NCBI RefSeq assembly: GCF_023276375.1
Contig: NZ_JALLPK010000001.1
Location: 372,001-436,000 of the forward strand
Source: Halocatena marina
GTDB lineage: Archaea; Halobacteriota; Halobacteria; Halobacteriales; Haloarculaceae
Length of the DNA stretch: 64,000 nt
Reading direction: 5' to 3'
Numbering within the stretch: position 1 is the stretch's first letter; every line of letters begins with the position of its first letter. The notes beneath the pieces were generated by a model. It made no database searches and was not told where the DNA came from. It saw only the letters and a list, made by a program, of their open reading frames with translations. This document shows positions 38,044-46,423 of this stretch, piece after piece. The translations under genes were made by a program, and so were the position numbers.

Positions 38044-38646
38044 ATGAATCATCCAAATTCAGATTTAGACTCTGACTCCACCTTTTCCTCGGATTTCAAC
38101 GCTGCTTTTGAGGAAGTGTCATCTGCTCAGTCCCCGAATCCGGAACCGGCGGCGTTTCGTGCTCGGTACGAGGATGTTGTGTGGCACGAGGGGACACACG
38201 AACTCGACGCGGAATCGTTCGAATCTGTACGCGCTCGCGCACAACGTGGCTGGGGTGTCGGTGCGCTGATCGTGAACGAGGGGAGCGTGCTTCTCGTCCG
38301 TCAAGACAGTCGTTGGTACGCCCCCGGTGGGATGCTCGAATTCGACGAATCCCCTGAAGAGGGAGCCATCCGCGAAGTACGCGAAGAAACGGGACTGACG
38401 GTGCAGTTGGACGGGCTTGCAGCAATCGCTGAGCAGACGTTCGTCAACGCAGCCAACGAAGAGACGTTCGTGTTCTACTTTGCAATGTTCGATGCGCTGC
38501 TGGAGACAACGGTTCTCACCGACGATCCCGGTCTCTCGGATGAAAATATCAGTGCTGTCGAGTGGCACGCGACAGTTCCACCAGCTACCCACGACCGCCC
38601 GCTCATCGTCGAGCTACTCCAACAGCAGCATCCTCACTGGGAATAA
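38044..38646 (+). CDS. NUDIX hydrolase
   Basis: 200-residue pyrophosphohydrolase. The Nudix box is complete: GGMLEFDESPEEGAIREVREETGL (G-x5-E-x7-REVxEExGU). Before it, GVGALIVNEGSVLLVRQDSRWYAPG. A ~60-residue helical N-terminal domain (FEEVSSAQSPNPEPAAFRAR) is typical of haloarchaeal Nudix proteins. The substrate (a nucleoside diphosphate derivative) cannot be predicted. The 279 bases upstream contain no supported gene. Confidence 0.9.
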   Translation: MNHPNSDLDSDSTFSSDFNAAFEEVSSAQSPNPEPAAFRARYEDVVWHEGTHELDAESFESVRARAQRGWGVGALIVNEGSVLLVRQDSRWYAPGGMLEFDESPEEGAIREVREETGLTVQLDGLAAIAEQTFVNAANEETFVFYFAMFDALLETTVLTDDPGLSDENISAVEWHATVPPATHDRPLIVELLQQQHPHWE

Positions 38647-38771
38647 CAGACAACACATCCCAAAACGTCTCACTCTCCTCTCCCATCTTCGAATTCTGAT
38701 GCCTGCTGTTTTGCAATCCAAATAATCAGTGCAGATACTCCACCATGTAACTGGTCAAATACGCGTATTTC

Positions 38772-39605
38772 TCAGACAACAGAAATGTCGAACGCTCGCT
38801 CTGCGTTTTTGTACAGGAACAGCTCTTTCGTCTCCTCATCGAGGTCGAGTGTATCGAGGCTGTTGAGGCAGTCTCCGGGTTGAATCATAGGATAATTTGT
38901 TCCAAACAGAACGTTCTCTCGACCGTACGTCCGCAGGAACTCGACGAACTCGTCAGGATAGCGTTTCGGTTTGTACGCTGAGGTATCGATGTACACGTTC
39001 TCGTACTTCGTCGCGAGCGCCATCATCTCAGCCGTCCACGGGTGGCCGATGTGACCTGCAACGATCGTGAGGTCCGGGAATTCACGCGCCACGGTATCCA
39101 GATACGGGATCGGTCGGCCCATCTCCGATGGTTTCAACGGACCAGTGTGGCCAACCTGCAAGCAGAATGGGACTTCCTGCTCGACGCACTCTGCATACAC
39201 GGGGTAGTACCGACGATCGTCTGGTGGTAGTTCCCACAACCAAGGGATATTCCGTATCCCGACGAATCCCAACTCCTGTACACACCGGCGGACTTCTTCG
39301 ATGGCTTCCATCGGGTTATTGAGTGGAACCGAACCGATACCTGTGAACAGTTCGGGTCGTTCGCTAACGATGTCCGCAACGTAGTCGTTGCTCAATAGCG
39401 GACCTTCCGGCCCCCACCACGCGGAAATGAGGGCCGTGTCGACCCCAGCGTTTTCGTAGGCCTGAATTGTCCATTCTAACGGAATTTCTGGAACAGTTTC
39501 ATCGCCCTGCCAACGACGGAGCGAGGCGAACATTTCGTGATTGTGAAACTCCTCTGTCGGATGCTGCATCCACGCGTCGACGACAGGAATGTCACTATTT
39601 TCCAT
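38772..39605 (-). CDS. amidohydrolase family protein
   Basis: 277-residue metal-dependent hydrolase of the Amidohydro_2 TIM-barrel family. Seen: VVDAWMQHPTEEFHNH, VALISAWWGPEG-like segment DTALISAWWGPEG, CLQVGHTGPLKPSE, LTIVAGHIGHPWTAEMM (metal His motif) and VLFGTNYPMIQPGD (C-terminal catalytic Asp region usually GTDYP, here GTNYP). The Asp-to-Asn change in that motif may alter activity. Substrate unknown, likely a carboxylate or lactone. Start 39605 or 39617 (overlapping the palindrome). Divergent from trmB. Confidence 0.85.
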   Translation of the reverse strand: MENSDIPVVDAWMQHPTEEFHNHEMFASLRRWQGDETVPEIPLEWTIQAYENAGVDTALISAWWGPEGPLLSNDYVADIVSERPELFTGIGSVPLNNPMEAIEEVRRCVQELGFVGIRNIPWLWELPPDDRRYYPVYAECVEQEVPFCLQVGHTGPLKPSEMGRPIPYLDTVAREFPDLTIVAGHIGHPWTAEMMALATKYENVYIDTSAYKPKRYPDEFVEFLRTYGRENVLFGTNYPMIQPGDCLNSLDTLDLDEETKELFLYKNAERAFDISVV

Positions 39606-39615
39606 GTGTGTGATC

Positions 39616-39632
39616 ATTCACTCGTAGTGAAT
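39616..39632. promoter_or_regulatory. palindromic operator candidate upstream of amidohydrolase and trmB
   Basis: ATTCACTCGTAGTGAAT has 7-bp perfect inverted arms (ATTCACT / AGTGAAT) with a 3-base spacer. It overlaps the outermost possible start of the amidohydrolase gene and lies about 145 bases before the TrmB-family gene, so it could be an operator for the leftward gene or for both. Confidence 0.45.
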
Positions 39633-39776
39633 ATGACCGTCGATGCATCGAGGTATTCGGCTGATATACGTTGAGATTTTTCAAACCAGCAATTGTGAGT
39701 TTGTCACCATAGAACACGACTGTTTTCAGTCGGGCGATTGTAACGCATTTCAGTACACACAGCGTACCACAGCAGC

Positions 39777-40838
39777 ATGGATGAGTCTGAGATCACCCGT
39801 CGGCTGCGACAGTTCGGATTTTCCGAAAAGGAAATTGACACTTATTTTACGATTCTTGCGCACGGAGAGGCGAAGGCAGCGACTATCGCGGAGAATGCGG
39901 GTGTCTCAAAGCGGTACGTTTACAGCATCTCTGAGACGCTCGAAGAACGCGGATTCGTTGAAGTCAACGACCATATCGTTCCGACGACCATCCGGGCAAA
40001 CCCGCCAGAGGAGGTCATCGCACGGCTGACCGAGGAGTTGCAAGCAATGCAGCCAGGACTCGAATCTCGATTCAATCGGACGACACAGCCGACACAGCAG
40101 TTCGAGGTCGTTAAATCTCGTGTGACAGTGTTAAAACGTATTCAACAATTGCTTTCGAGAGCCACAGAAGAGGTGACGCTGTCCGTTCCGGTGTCGTTGC
40201 TCCCGAAAATCGAAGACGAGCTACGGGCAACGGTTGATCGTGGTGTGCTCGTTCTGTTGCTCGTGACCCGCGAAGATCTCGAGGACGGACAGATCGATCA
40301 GTTTGACGATATTGCGAGTGCGGTTCGTGTCTGGGAAGAACTCGCACCAGTGTTGCTCACGATCGACCGCCAGCAGGGAATCGTTGCACCAAATGAGATG
40401 CTCATGAGAGCGAACACGGGAAAACAGGCCATCGTCGTGGCTCAACAACAGCTCGTCCCCGTTTTCGTTGGATCCTTCCTCGGTAACTACTGGCCGATGG
40501 CGGATGAAGTGTGCGTGACCGAATCGGCGTCGCTTCCACATCGCTACGACGGATTCCGGCAGGCTGTGCTCCACGCGGAGCTTCACCGCCGGGCTGGTCA
40601 GCCACTCGTGGCACAGATTCAAGCCCGATCGACTGACTCGAACGACGACTATCACGACATAACGGGACCGATCGTTGAGATCCGACAGAGCCTCACTCAA
40701 CCCGCAACGAACTCGTTCCCTGTCGAGAACGCGCTCGTCGTCGAAACCGACGACGGACTGGTCAGCGTCGGTGGTCCCGGTGCGTTCATCGAAGAGTACG
40801 AAGCTGGTGAAATCACTCTCGTGGCTGGCGAGGAGTGA
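39777..40838 (+). CDS. trmB: TrmB family transcriptional regulator
   Basis: 353 residues. N-terminal winged helix: LRQFGFSEKEIDTYFTILAHG, then KAATIAENAGVSKRYVYSIS and LEERGFVEVNDHIVPTTIRA. A coiled segment (VIARLTEELQAMQPGLESRF) leads to the central PLD-like region and the C-terminal sugar-binding domain (PATNSFPVENALVVETDDG, VSVGGPGAFIEEYEAGEITL). TrmB senses sugars and switches glycolysis and gluconeogenesis in Halobacterium and Haloferax. Downstream a sugar isomerase-like gene follows at 159 bases. It could be TrmB itself or a paralogue. Confidence 0.88.
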   Translation: MDESEITRRLRQFGFSEKEIDTYFTILAHGEAKAATIAENAGVSKRYVYSISETLEERGFVEVNDHIVPTTIRANPPEEVIARLTEELQAMQPGLESRFNRTTQPTQQFEVVKSRVTVLKRIQQLLSRATEEVTLSVPVSLLPKIEDELRATVDRGVLVLLLVTREDLEDGQIDQFDDIASAVRVWEELAPVLLTIDRQQGIVAPNEMLMRANTGKQAIVVAQQQLVPVFVGSFLGNYWPMADEVCVTESASLPHRYDGFRQAVLHAELHRRAGQPLVAQIQARSTDSNDDYHDITGPIVEIRQSLTQPATNSFPVENALVVETDDGLVSVGGPGAFIEEYEAGEITLVAGEE

Positions 40839-40996
40839 GAAGAAAAAACGCCCAGTCGAAACACGAATCAATCTGATCGTCTCGGGATGGTCGTGCCGGA
40901 GGTCGGTTGCAGGTCGAGCGGGTATCGCGGAACAACGGGGCTATTCGTGTTCGGACCGGAATTTCTATGATCTGTGGCGTTCCGGTTGTATGCTCT

Positions 40997-41812
40997 ATGA
41001 CGAAGACAGAGAGCGAACGGTGCACCGATCTCGACCTCGGCTTCACTGTTGGTCTCGGGATGCCGTTTGACGAGACCGTCGAGTGGGCCGCGAGCGAAGG
41101 GTTCGATTTCGTCGAGGTGCTACTCGATGGCCCGTACGCCCGCGAACGCATCGCCGATCGACGCGAGTCGATGCGAACGACGCTCACAGACACAGGAGTG
41201 GATCTCATCGTCCATCTTCCGTTCGCTGTCGATCCTGGATCGCCGTTCACTCCTGTCAGAGAGGGTGTCGTCGATGAACTCATCGCCGGAATGGAGCTTG
41301 CAGCCACGCTCGACGCGGAGAACGTCGTGTTCCATCCTTCTTCTGATGCTTGGGATCTCGGCTGGTCCGAAGCGGAGTGTCGTGAGTTCGTCCACCGAAG
41401 TCTCGACGAACTCGTGCCCGCGGCCCACGAACACGGACTGACACCGTGTCTCGAAAACATCGTCTCCAGCTACTACGACGTGACCACGTTCCCGGAACTG
41501 TTAGAGCGCTATCCCGATGCATCGATGACTTTCGACACTAGTCACGCGCTGCTTGCTGGGATGGACGAATCCGGCATGGCTGAGTTCTGTCGGGACCACG
41601 CTGACCGGATCGATCACCTCCATCTCGTCGACACTCGCACAGGAGACGAGCACCTCCCCGTTGGAATGGGTCGCATCGATTTTACGACTGTGTTCGACGG
41701 TCTCGCTGCTGCCAGCTGGTCAGGGACTGCGACGCTGGAAGTCGGAACCGAAGACTACGACACCATCGCTCTTGGGAAACGGCACGTCGAGAAAGTGAAC
41801 AGAACTATCTAA
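40997..41812 (+). CDS. sugar phosphate isomerase/epimerase family TIM-barrel protein
   Basis: 271 residues, xylose isomerase-like/AP endonuclease 2 TIM barrel. Metal-type positions: FDFVEVLLDGPYARERI, VDLIVHLPFAVDPGSPF, VVFHPSSDAWDLG, TPCLENIVSSYYD (Glu ligand), MTFDTSHALLAGM (Asp/His ligands), DHLHLVDTRTGDEHLPVGMG, and TATLEVGTEDYD. The reaction (isomerase, epimerase or inositol catabolism) is not predictable. ATG 40997 is preferred over GTG 40907, because MTKTESERC precedes the first barrel strand. Next to TrmB, so possibly sugar-regulated. Confidence 0.87.
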   Translation: MTKTESERCTDLDLGFTVGLGMPFDETVEWAASEGFDFVEVLLDGPYARERIADRRESMRTTLTDTGVDLIVHLPFAVDPGSPFTPVREGVVDELIAGMELAATLDAENVVFHPSSDAWDLGWSEAECREFVHRSLDELVPAAHEHGLTPCLENIVSSYYDVTTFPELLERYPDASMTFDTSHALLAGMDESGMAEFCRDHADRIDHLHLVDTRTGDEHLPVGMGRIDFTTVFDGLAAASWSGTATLEVGTEDYDTIALGKRHVEKVNRTI

Positions 41813-41843
41813 TAATAGCTACGCGACTGACCGTCCATCGGTA

Positions 41844-42632
41844 TCAACAGATCTGCCAGCCACCGTCGACGTGGAGCAGCTCACCGGTCACGTAGCTCGC
41901 ATCGTCACTTGCGAGATACAGATACGCACCGGCCACGTCTGCTGGACGTCCGGCCCGACGCAACGGAACTGGCTTGAGGAATTTCTCCTCCTGTGCTTCT
42001 CGTTGTGCTGTTTCCGTCCATCCTTCGAGAAACTCCGTTGCGATCTGTCCGGGCGCAACACCATTAACTCGAATACCGTGTTCTGCGAGTTCGAGTGCCG
42101 CGCCGCGAGTGACCATCCGAATCGCTCCTTTCGTCGAGTCGTACTGCACCTGATCGAACTGTGCATGTGTGGAACTGATCGAGGCCGTGTTCAGGATGAC
42201 CCCGGAGTGATCGCGCTCGATCATGTCGTTTGCTGCGGCCTGACAGCCGAAGAATACACCCCGAACGTTCACCGCGTGGATCCGGTCGAACTCCTCGGGG
42301 CTCACCTCACACAGGGATTTTCCGATGTAGAGCCCTGCGTTGTTGATCATTACATCGACGCCACCGTACTCACGAGCTTCCCCGATGAGTGACGCAATCT
42401 GTGCTGGCTCAGTCACATCTGTTTCGACGTACGTTGCTGTTCCTCCTGCTGCCTCGATCAGCTCGTGGGTCGGTTCAGTTTCGTTCGTATTCTTAGGATC
42501 TTCACGAACATCGGCGTTCAACACCGTTGCGCCAGCTTCGGCAAACCGAAGCGCAATCTCTCGTCCGATCCCCGAACTCCCTCCCGTTACAATGACCGTT
42601 TCACCACTGTAATCATACGCTGTACTACCCAT
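41844..42632 (-). CDS. SDR family NAD(P)-dependent oxidoreductase
   Basis: 262-residue classical short-chain dehydrogenase: cofactor motif TGGSSGIG (16-23), Asp at 41 after the second strand (NADVRED, suggesting NAD preference), NNAG (97-100), catalytic Ser at about 151-153 in ASISST, Tyr164 and Lys168 in YDSTKGA, and a C-terminus ASYVTGELLHVDGGWQIC. Similar proteins are often labelled glucose 1-dehydrogenase or 3-oxoacyl-ACP reductase; the substrate is undetermined. A leftward promoter element AATATATAC lies about 25 bases upstream of the ATG, pointing to a nearly leaderless mRNA. Confidence 0.93.
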   Translation of the reverse strand: MGSTAYDYSGETVIVTGGSSGIGREIALRFAEAGATVLNADVREDPKNTNETEPTHELIEAAGGTATYVETDVTEPAQIASLIGEAREYGGVDVMINNAGLYIGKSLCEVSPEEFDRIHAVNVRGVFFGCQAAANDMIERDHSGVILNTASISSTHAQFDQVQYDSTKGAIRMVTRGAALELAEHGIRVNGVAPGQIATEFLEGWTETAQREAQEEKFLKPVPLRRAGRPADVAGAYLYLASDDASYVTGELLHVDGGWQIC

Positions 42633-42906
42633 ACGGCTAGCTGCACAACACGAAGGAATATATACAATCGGCCGTCGTCGCAGTCATGCTCGGGACCTTC
42701 GGCAACGACGCAGTCCTGAGACGGTTTCTTCAATTTTCAGCTTCACCAGAGATCTCTAAGTTATTTATTAGTGACACCTTCGTCGGTATCCCGGCGATGG
42801 CCACGATCCGATCGCCAGTGAGTCTTCGCTCGGCTCTCCTCTATCACGGTACTGATGAAGGGCGTTCAGAGAACCGTTAAGGGGAACGGATGAGATCGGT
42901 ACGACA

Positions 42907-43395
42907 ATGATCGAAGAGGGAGCCGTTGCAGTCATCCACTTCGTCGGTCGACTGGCGGGCGACGATGCTGGTGCAGTGTTCGATACGAGCGATGTCGATG
43001 TTGCGCTCGAAGAAGGAATATATCACAACAACCGTGACTACGCGCCGCTCGAAATTCAGATTGGTGACGAATCAACATTTCCGGAAATCGAAGCAGCTGT
43101 CCAGACGATGAACGAGGGAGAAACGAAGACCGTTCGGCTCGATCCCGAAGAGGCGTTCGGGACTCACCACGAGGATCGCATCGTCGAGGTACCGCGTGCC
43201 GATCTTGAGGCACAGAGCGAGACGACAGCCACGGAGGGAGACCTCGTCGGAAGCGACCTTACCGACGGAATCGACGATGCGTGTACCGGTTGGATCACTG
43301 ATGTGACCGCCGATACCGTCGAAATCGACTTCAACCACGAACTGGCGGGCGAACCAGTCGAATTCGAGATCCGATTGCTAAGCGTAAACGACTGA
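42907..43395 (+). CDS. FKBP-type peptidyl-prolyl isomerase (SlyD-like)
   Basis: 162-residue short archaeal FKBP, which speeds proline isomerisation and acts as a folding helper. It has the FKBP half VAVIHFVGRL...VFDTSD, EIQIGDESTFPEIEAAVQTMNEGETKTVRL (usual G.. v.pgfE.al.gm..Ge), PEEAFGTHHEDRIVEV, an inserted chaperone flap (residues ~85-130), and the C-terminal FNHELAGEPVEFEIRL (usual DFNHPLAGKxLxFxV). Stand-alone gene on its strand. Confidence 0.94.
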   Translation: MIEEGAVAVIHFVGRLAGDDAGAVFDTSDVDVALEEGIYHNNRDYAPLEIQIGDESTFPEIEAAVQTMNEGETKTVRLDPEEAFGTHHEDRIVEVPRADLEAQSETTATEGDLVGSDLTDGIDDACTGWITDVTADTVEIDFNHELAGEPVEFEIRLLSVND

Positions 43396-43443
43396 GTAAC
43401 GACGCGTGGAAATCGGATACGTTGAATGATTCTGTGCGCTGCA

Positions 43444-44079
43444 TCACGAGAACAGTTGTGGAATCACCGCTCGCTCGGCTCGTCTGAGTCGTTCGAGAAA
43501 CGCGGATTTACTGAGATTGAGTTCGCTTGCCACAGTAGCGGCGTCTGCCATGCGTGGAATCTCGAAATACCCCAAATCGATAGCAACACGCAGAGCCTCC
43601 TCCTGTTTTGGCGTGAGGTCCCACCCCTGAGCGACCGTTCCCTGCTCCTCTTCGCCAAGTGGATACACACGCCGGAGCGTTACGCCAACGGTCTCGCCAG
43701 CGCGACTCATCACTCCGTCGAGCACGTCGTGTCCGACGACTGCGCCGGTAACGGTCGCATTACCGTCACGGTAGCTGAGCGATTCGACGAGGAGTCCAAC
43801 ACTCACGAGTTCGTGGACGACACACGGATGCTTCGAGAGACAGCGGTAGTTCGCTCGTTCGTCGAGCCGAGCGCGGTGGAGATACCGGATCCGTTCGTCA
43901 CTGTCGAAGACCTGAGCAAGTCGCTCGTCGGGTGCGCTGAACTGCAGGAGTGCATTTCCATCGGAGCGTAGCTGTGGCGGTTGTGCGTCGATCGTCGTCT
44001 CTACTGTTCGAGTTGCCTCAGCCAGCGGGCAGTCGTCACCAGTCACCGCGAACTCGACGATGAGACACTCCGAAATCAT
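43444..44079 (-). CDS. Bat-type HTH regulator divergent from paa genes
   Basis: 211 residues. N-terminal effector-like domain starting MISECLIVEFAVTGDDCPLAE. The C-terminal HTH_10 (bacterio-opsin activator) domain is clear: LTPKQEEALRVAIDLGYFEIPR, then DAATVASELNLSKSAFLERL and RRAERAVIPQLF. Divergent from paaA with an 85-base gap that includes ATATATAAA at about 44098-44106, so it probably controls the phenylacetate operon. An in-frame ATG at 44118 is too close to the promoter elements. Confidence 0.87.
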   Translation of the reverse strand: MISECLIVEFAVTGDDCPLAEATRTVETTIDAQPPQLRSDGNALLQFSAPDERLAQVFDSDERIRYLHRARLDERANYRCLSKHPCVVHELVSVGLLVESLSYRDGNATVTGAVVGHDVLDGVMSRAGETVGVTLRRVYPLGEEEQGTVAQGWDLTPKQEEALRVAIDLGYFEIPRMADAATVASELNLSKSAFLERLRRAERAVIPQLFS

Positions 44080-44164
44080 GGACTCTGTAGTCGATATGGA
44101 TATATAAAACACGTTCATGTGCGGGACAACCCGTATGTTAATCCGTTACAAATATTCGGTCGTA

Positions 44165-45094
44165 ATGAATACAGCGGAGGCCAAAGAGCGGGCGGGACCA
44201 CGCACGTTCAGTCCGCAGGACGATATGCCCGAGGAGTATCGTAAGGCTGCCACCCGGATGATTCAGTTTCACGCGAATTCTGAGATCATGGGCGCATACT
44301 TAGAAAAACCGTTCATCCGGCAAGCTCCGAGTCTCGACCGAAAGCTCGCGTTCTCCGCGAAGGTGCAAGATGAGATCGGACACGGGCAGCTCCTGTACAG
44401 AGCAGCGGAGTCCCTCGGCATCAAGACACGCGAACAGATGCTCGATGAACTGGCTGCAGGAGAGGGGAAATTCCTGAACTGCTTTCACTACCCGATGACA
44501 AAGTGGTGGGAGACGCCGATGATCGCCTTCTTCGTCGATGGGGCAGCGATGCGTCGACAAGCGACGATCAAGCGGACGAGTTGGGAACCGTACGCACACG
44601 CGATGGACAAGATCTGTTTCGAAGAGGGCTTTCACATCAAACACGGCGAAGACATCCTACGTGAACTCGCTACGGGGACTCGCCGCGAACAGGAGTTGGT
44701 ACAGGAGGCGTTTGATGAGTGGTGGCCGCGAATTCTGCAGTTCTTCGGTCCGACGAACGATCAGAGCACACACCACGATTTCGCAGCCAGCGTCGGCCTG
44801 AAAACGATGAGCAACGACGAACTCCGGCAGGCGTTCCTCAATGCGTATCTCCCGAAAGCCGAGAAATACGGACTCTCTATCCCGGATGAGCCACGAATCC
44901 GCTACGAGGATGGACGCTACGAGGTCGTTGAGGATGACCTCGATTGGGACGAGTTCTGGCAGGTCGCGAAAAATGAGTACGACGGGAGCAAAGAACAGAT
45001 CGGCTCACGGGCAGACGCACAGTCGGCTGTCGAGTGGGCACGAGCATCGCTCGAAAGCCACGACTCAACACAAACGCCGCAGGCGGCCGACTAA
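44165..45094 (+). CDS. paaA: phenylacetyl-CoA 1,2-epoxidase catalytic subunit PaaA
   Basis: 309-residue diiron monooxygenase subunit that epoxidises the ring of phenylacetyl-CoA in aerobic phenylacetate breakdown. Diiron ligands are visible as two E-x2-H sets: AKVQDEIGHGQLLYRAAESLG and CFEEGFHIKHGEDILREL. Also FLNCFHYPMTKWWETP and EPYAHAMDKI. ATG 44165 (MNTAEAKERAGP) is the family start; earlier starts overlap the promoter. paaB begins 2 bases after the stop. Acyl and ring-opening enzymes (PaaE reductase, PaaG, PaaZ) are not in this window. Confidence 0.95.
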   Translation: MNTAEAKERAGPRTFSPQDDMPEEYRKAATRMIQFHANSEIMGAYLEKPFIRQAPSLDRKLAFSAKVQDEIGHGQLLYRAAESLGIKTREQMLDELAAGEGKFLNCFHYPMTKWWETPMIAFFVDGAAMRRQATIKRTSWEPYAHAMDKICFEEGFHIKHGEDILRELATGTRREQELVQEAFDEWWPRILQFFGPTNDQSTHHDFAASVGLKTMSNDELRQAFLNAYLPKAEKYGLSIPDEPRIRYEDGRYEVVEDDLDWDEFWQVAKNEYDGSKEQIGSRADAQSAVEWARASLESHDSTQTPQAAD

Positions 45095-45096
45095 TC

Positions 45097-45408
45097 ATGA
45101 TTTGGGAAGTCTTTAGACAGGAAGCTCCAGGGAAGTACCACACCCATTGTGGAAACGTCCACGCGCCCGACCGCGAGATGGCACTCCTGTTCGCACAGGT
45201 GCAACACGGACGTCGAAAACCAACCAACAGCCTCTGGGTCGTCCCGAAAGAGGAGATCGGAGAAGTTGATGCCGAGGAGGCCGAATTCGGCGGAACGACC
45301 GATAAGTCATACCGGTGGGTGTCGGCGTACAACGTCGATGTCGATTTCGCGGCCGAAATCGCCGAGTCCGACCGCGAACAGCGCGAAGCAGAGCGAGGTG
45401 AGAGCTGA
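45097..45408 (+). CDS. paaB: phenylacetyl-CoA epoxidase subunit PaaB
   Basis: 103 residues, the small structural subunit required for PaaA-PaaC complex function. Seen: IWEVFRQEAPGKYHTHCGNVHAPDREMALLFAQ (usual EVFVR...H.HVGS.HA.D...A), then RRKPTNSLWVVP and a C-terminal SYRWVSAYNVD. The ATG is 2 bases after the paaA stop and the final TGA overlaps the paaC ATG, so translation is coupled. Confidence 0.94.
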   Translation: MIWEVFRQEAPGKYHTHCGNVHAPDREMALLFAQVQHGRRKPTNSLWVVPKEEIGEVDAEEAEFGGTTDKSYRWVSAYNVDVDFAAEIAESDREQREAERGES

Positions 45409-46262
45409 TGGCAAGCGCGATGCTCTCTGGTCCCGAGGACTTGACCGACCGAGAGCAGGCGGCTGTCGAGGCACTCCTCTTTCCGCTGGCGGACGAAGAG
45501 TTCGTGATCGCGGAGCGATACATCGAGTGGCAAGTGCTCTCTCCCACGCTGGAGTCGGATCTTGCGCTCTCGAACATTGCACAGGACGAACTCGGGCACG
45601 CGCGATTGTGGTACGATCTCTTGCAGGATTTCGGATACACAGAATCGGAACTGCTCTTCGAACGCGACCCGTCGGACTTCACGCACGCGGCGTTCGTTGA
45701 ACTCCCGTTCGCGGAGGGTGACTGGGCAGACGCCATTGTCCGGGGGTATCTCTACGATGTTGCCGAACAACTCCGATTGGAAGCGCTCGAAGGAACGTCG
45801 TATCCACGAATCGCAGACCGGATTGGGAAAGTGCTCGGCGAGGAGTCGTATCACCGCGAGCACGCCCAAAACTGGCTGGAGCGACTGTGTGACGACACTG
45901 ACGGCCGCGAGCAGGTTCAGAGCGCAGTCGATCGGCTATTCCCGTACGCGCTTGCGCTGTTCGAGCCACTCGATGCCGACAGCGAACGAGACATCGTCGA
46001 TCTCGGTATCCGAACCGAATCGCTCGCAGATCTGCGAGAACAGTGGCTCGGTATCACCGTGCCGTTCCTCGAATCACTCGGTGTGGAAATACCTGTCCCC
46101 CCGACTGAGACTGACGCCAGCACGCTCCCCGATCAATACGGTCGCAACAGCGATCATACGGAGCACTGGTCAGCGCTACACGACGACTTAACCCGTACGT
46201 ACCGCGAGTTAGGACGGACCGGAACCCACCGTATTATGAGTGATCCGGATGATGCCGAATGA
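45408..46262 (+). CDS. paaC: phenylacetyl-CoA epoxidase subunit PaaC
   Basis: 284-residue structural partner of PaaA with a ferritin-like fold. Ligand-type helices remain: LADEEFVIAERYIEWQVLSP, NIAQDELGHARLWYDLLQDFG and LGEESYHREHAQNWLERL. PaaC is the non-catalytic subunit that binds PaaA. It starts at the paaB stop (ATGA) and its stop overlaps the start of a 54-codon ORF. The C-terminus carries a longer acidic tail than bacterial PaaC. Confidence 0.94.
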   Translation: MASAMLSGPEDLTDREQAAVEALLFPLADEEFVIAERYIEWQVLSPTLESDLALSNIAQDELGHARLWYDLLQDFGYTESELLFERDPSDFTHAAFVELPFAEGDWADAIVRGYLYDVAEQLRLEALEGTSYPRIADRIGKVLGEESYHREHAQNWLERLCDDTDGREQVQSAVDRLFPYALALFEPLDADSERDIVDLGIRTESLADLREQWLGITVPFLESLGVEIPVPPTETDASTLPDQYGRNSDHTEHWSALHDDLTRTYRELGRTGTHRIMSDPDDAE

Positions 46263-46423
46263 TCTCCCAGTCCGGTTCAGACGCGGCCGTACCACAGACG
46301 CCCCCGACGAACGCGAACGGACCTCTGACTGTTCACGAATCGAATGAGGAACGCCACAGTCGATACGGGACCGATCCCAATCGCACTGACACCATGTACA
46401 CCCGAGGATTGACCAAACCATGA
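46259..46423 (+). CDS. 54-residue ORF coupled within the paa operon
   Basis: A small ORF whose ATG overlaps the paaC stop (ATGA, 46259-46262) and whose TGA overlaps the paaD ATG (46420-46423). The product is polar and likely disordered: AAVPQTPPTNANGPLTVHES near the start, then RYGTDPNRTDTMYTRGLTKP at the end, without Cys or membrane segments. Exact start/stop overlap on both sides is strong evidence of a translated, coupled gene. I do not recognise it; it may be a small complex component, or a divergent part of PaaD. Confidence 0.65.
   Translation: MISQSGSDAAVPQTPPTNANGPLTVHESNEERHSRYGTDPNRTDTMYTRGLTKP

Noticed and set aside
42686..42880. 64-codon frame between SDR and FKBP genes
   Set aside because: Low-complexity, no conserved-looking sequence, and it overlaps the SDR promoter region.
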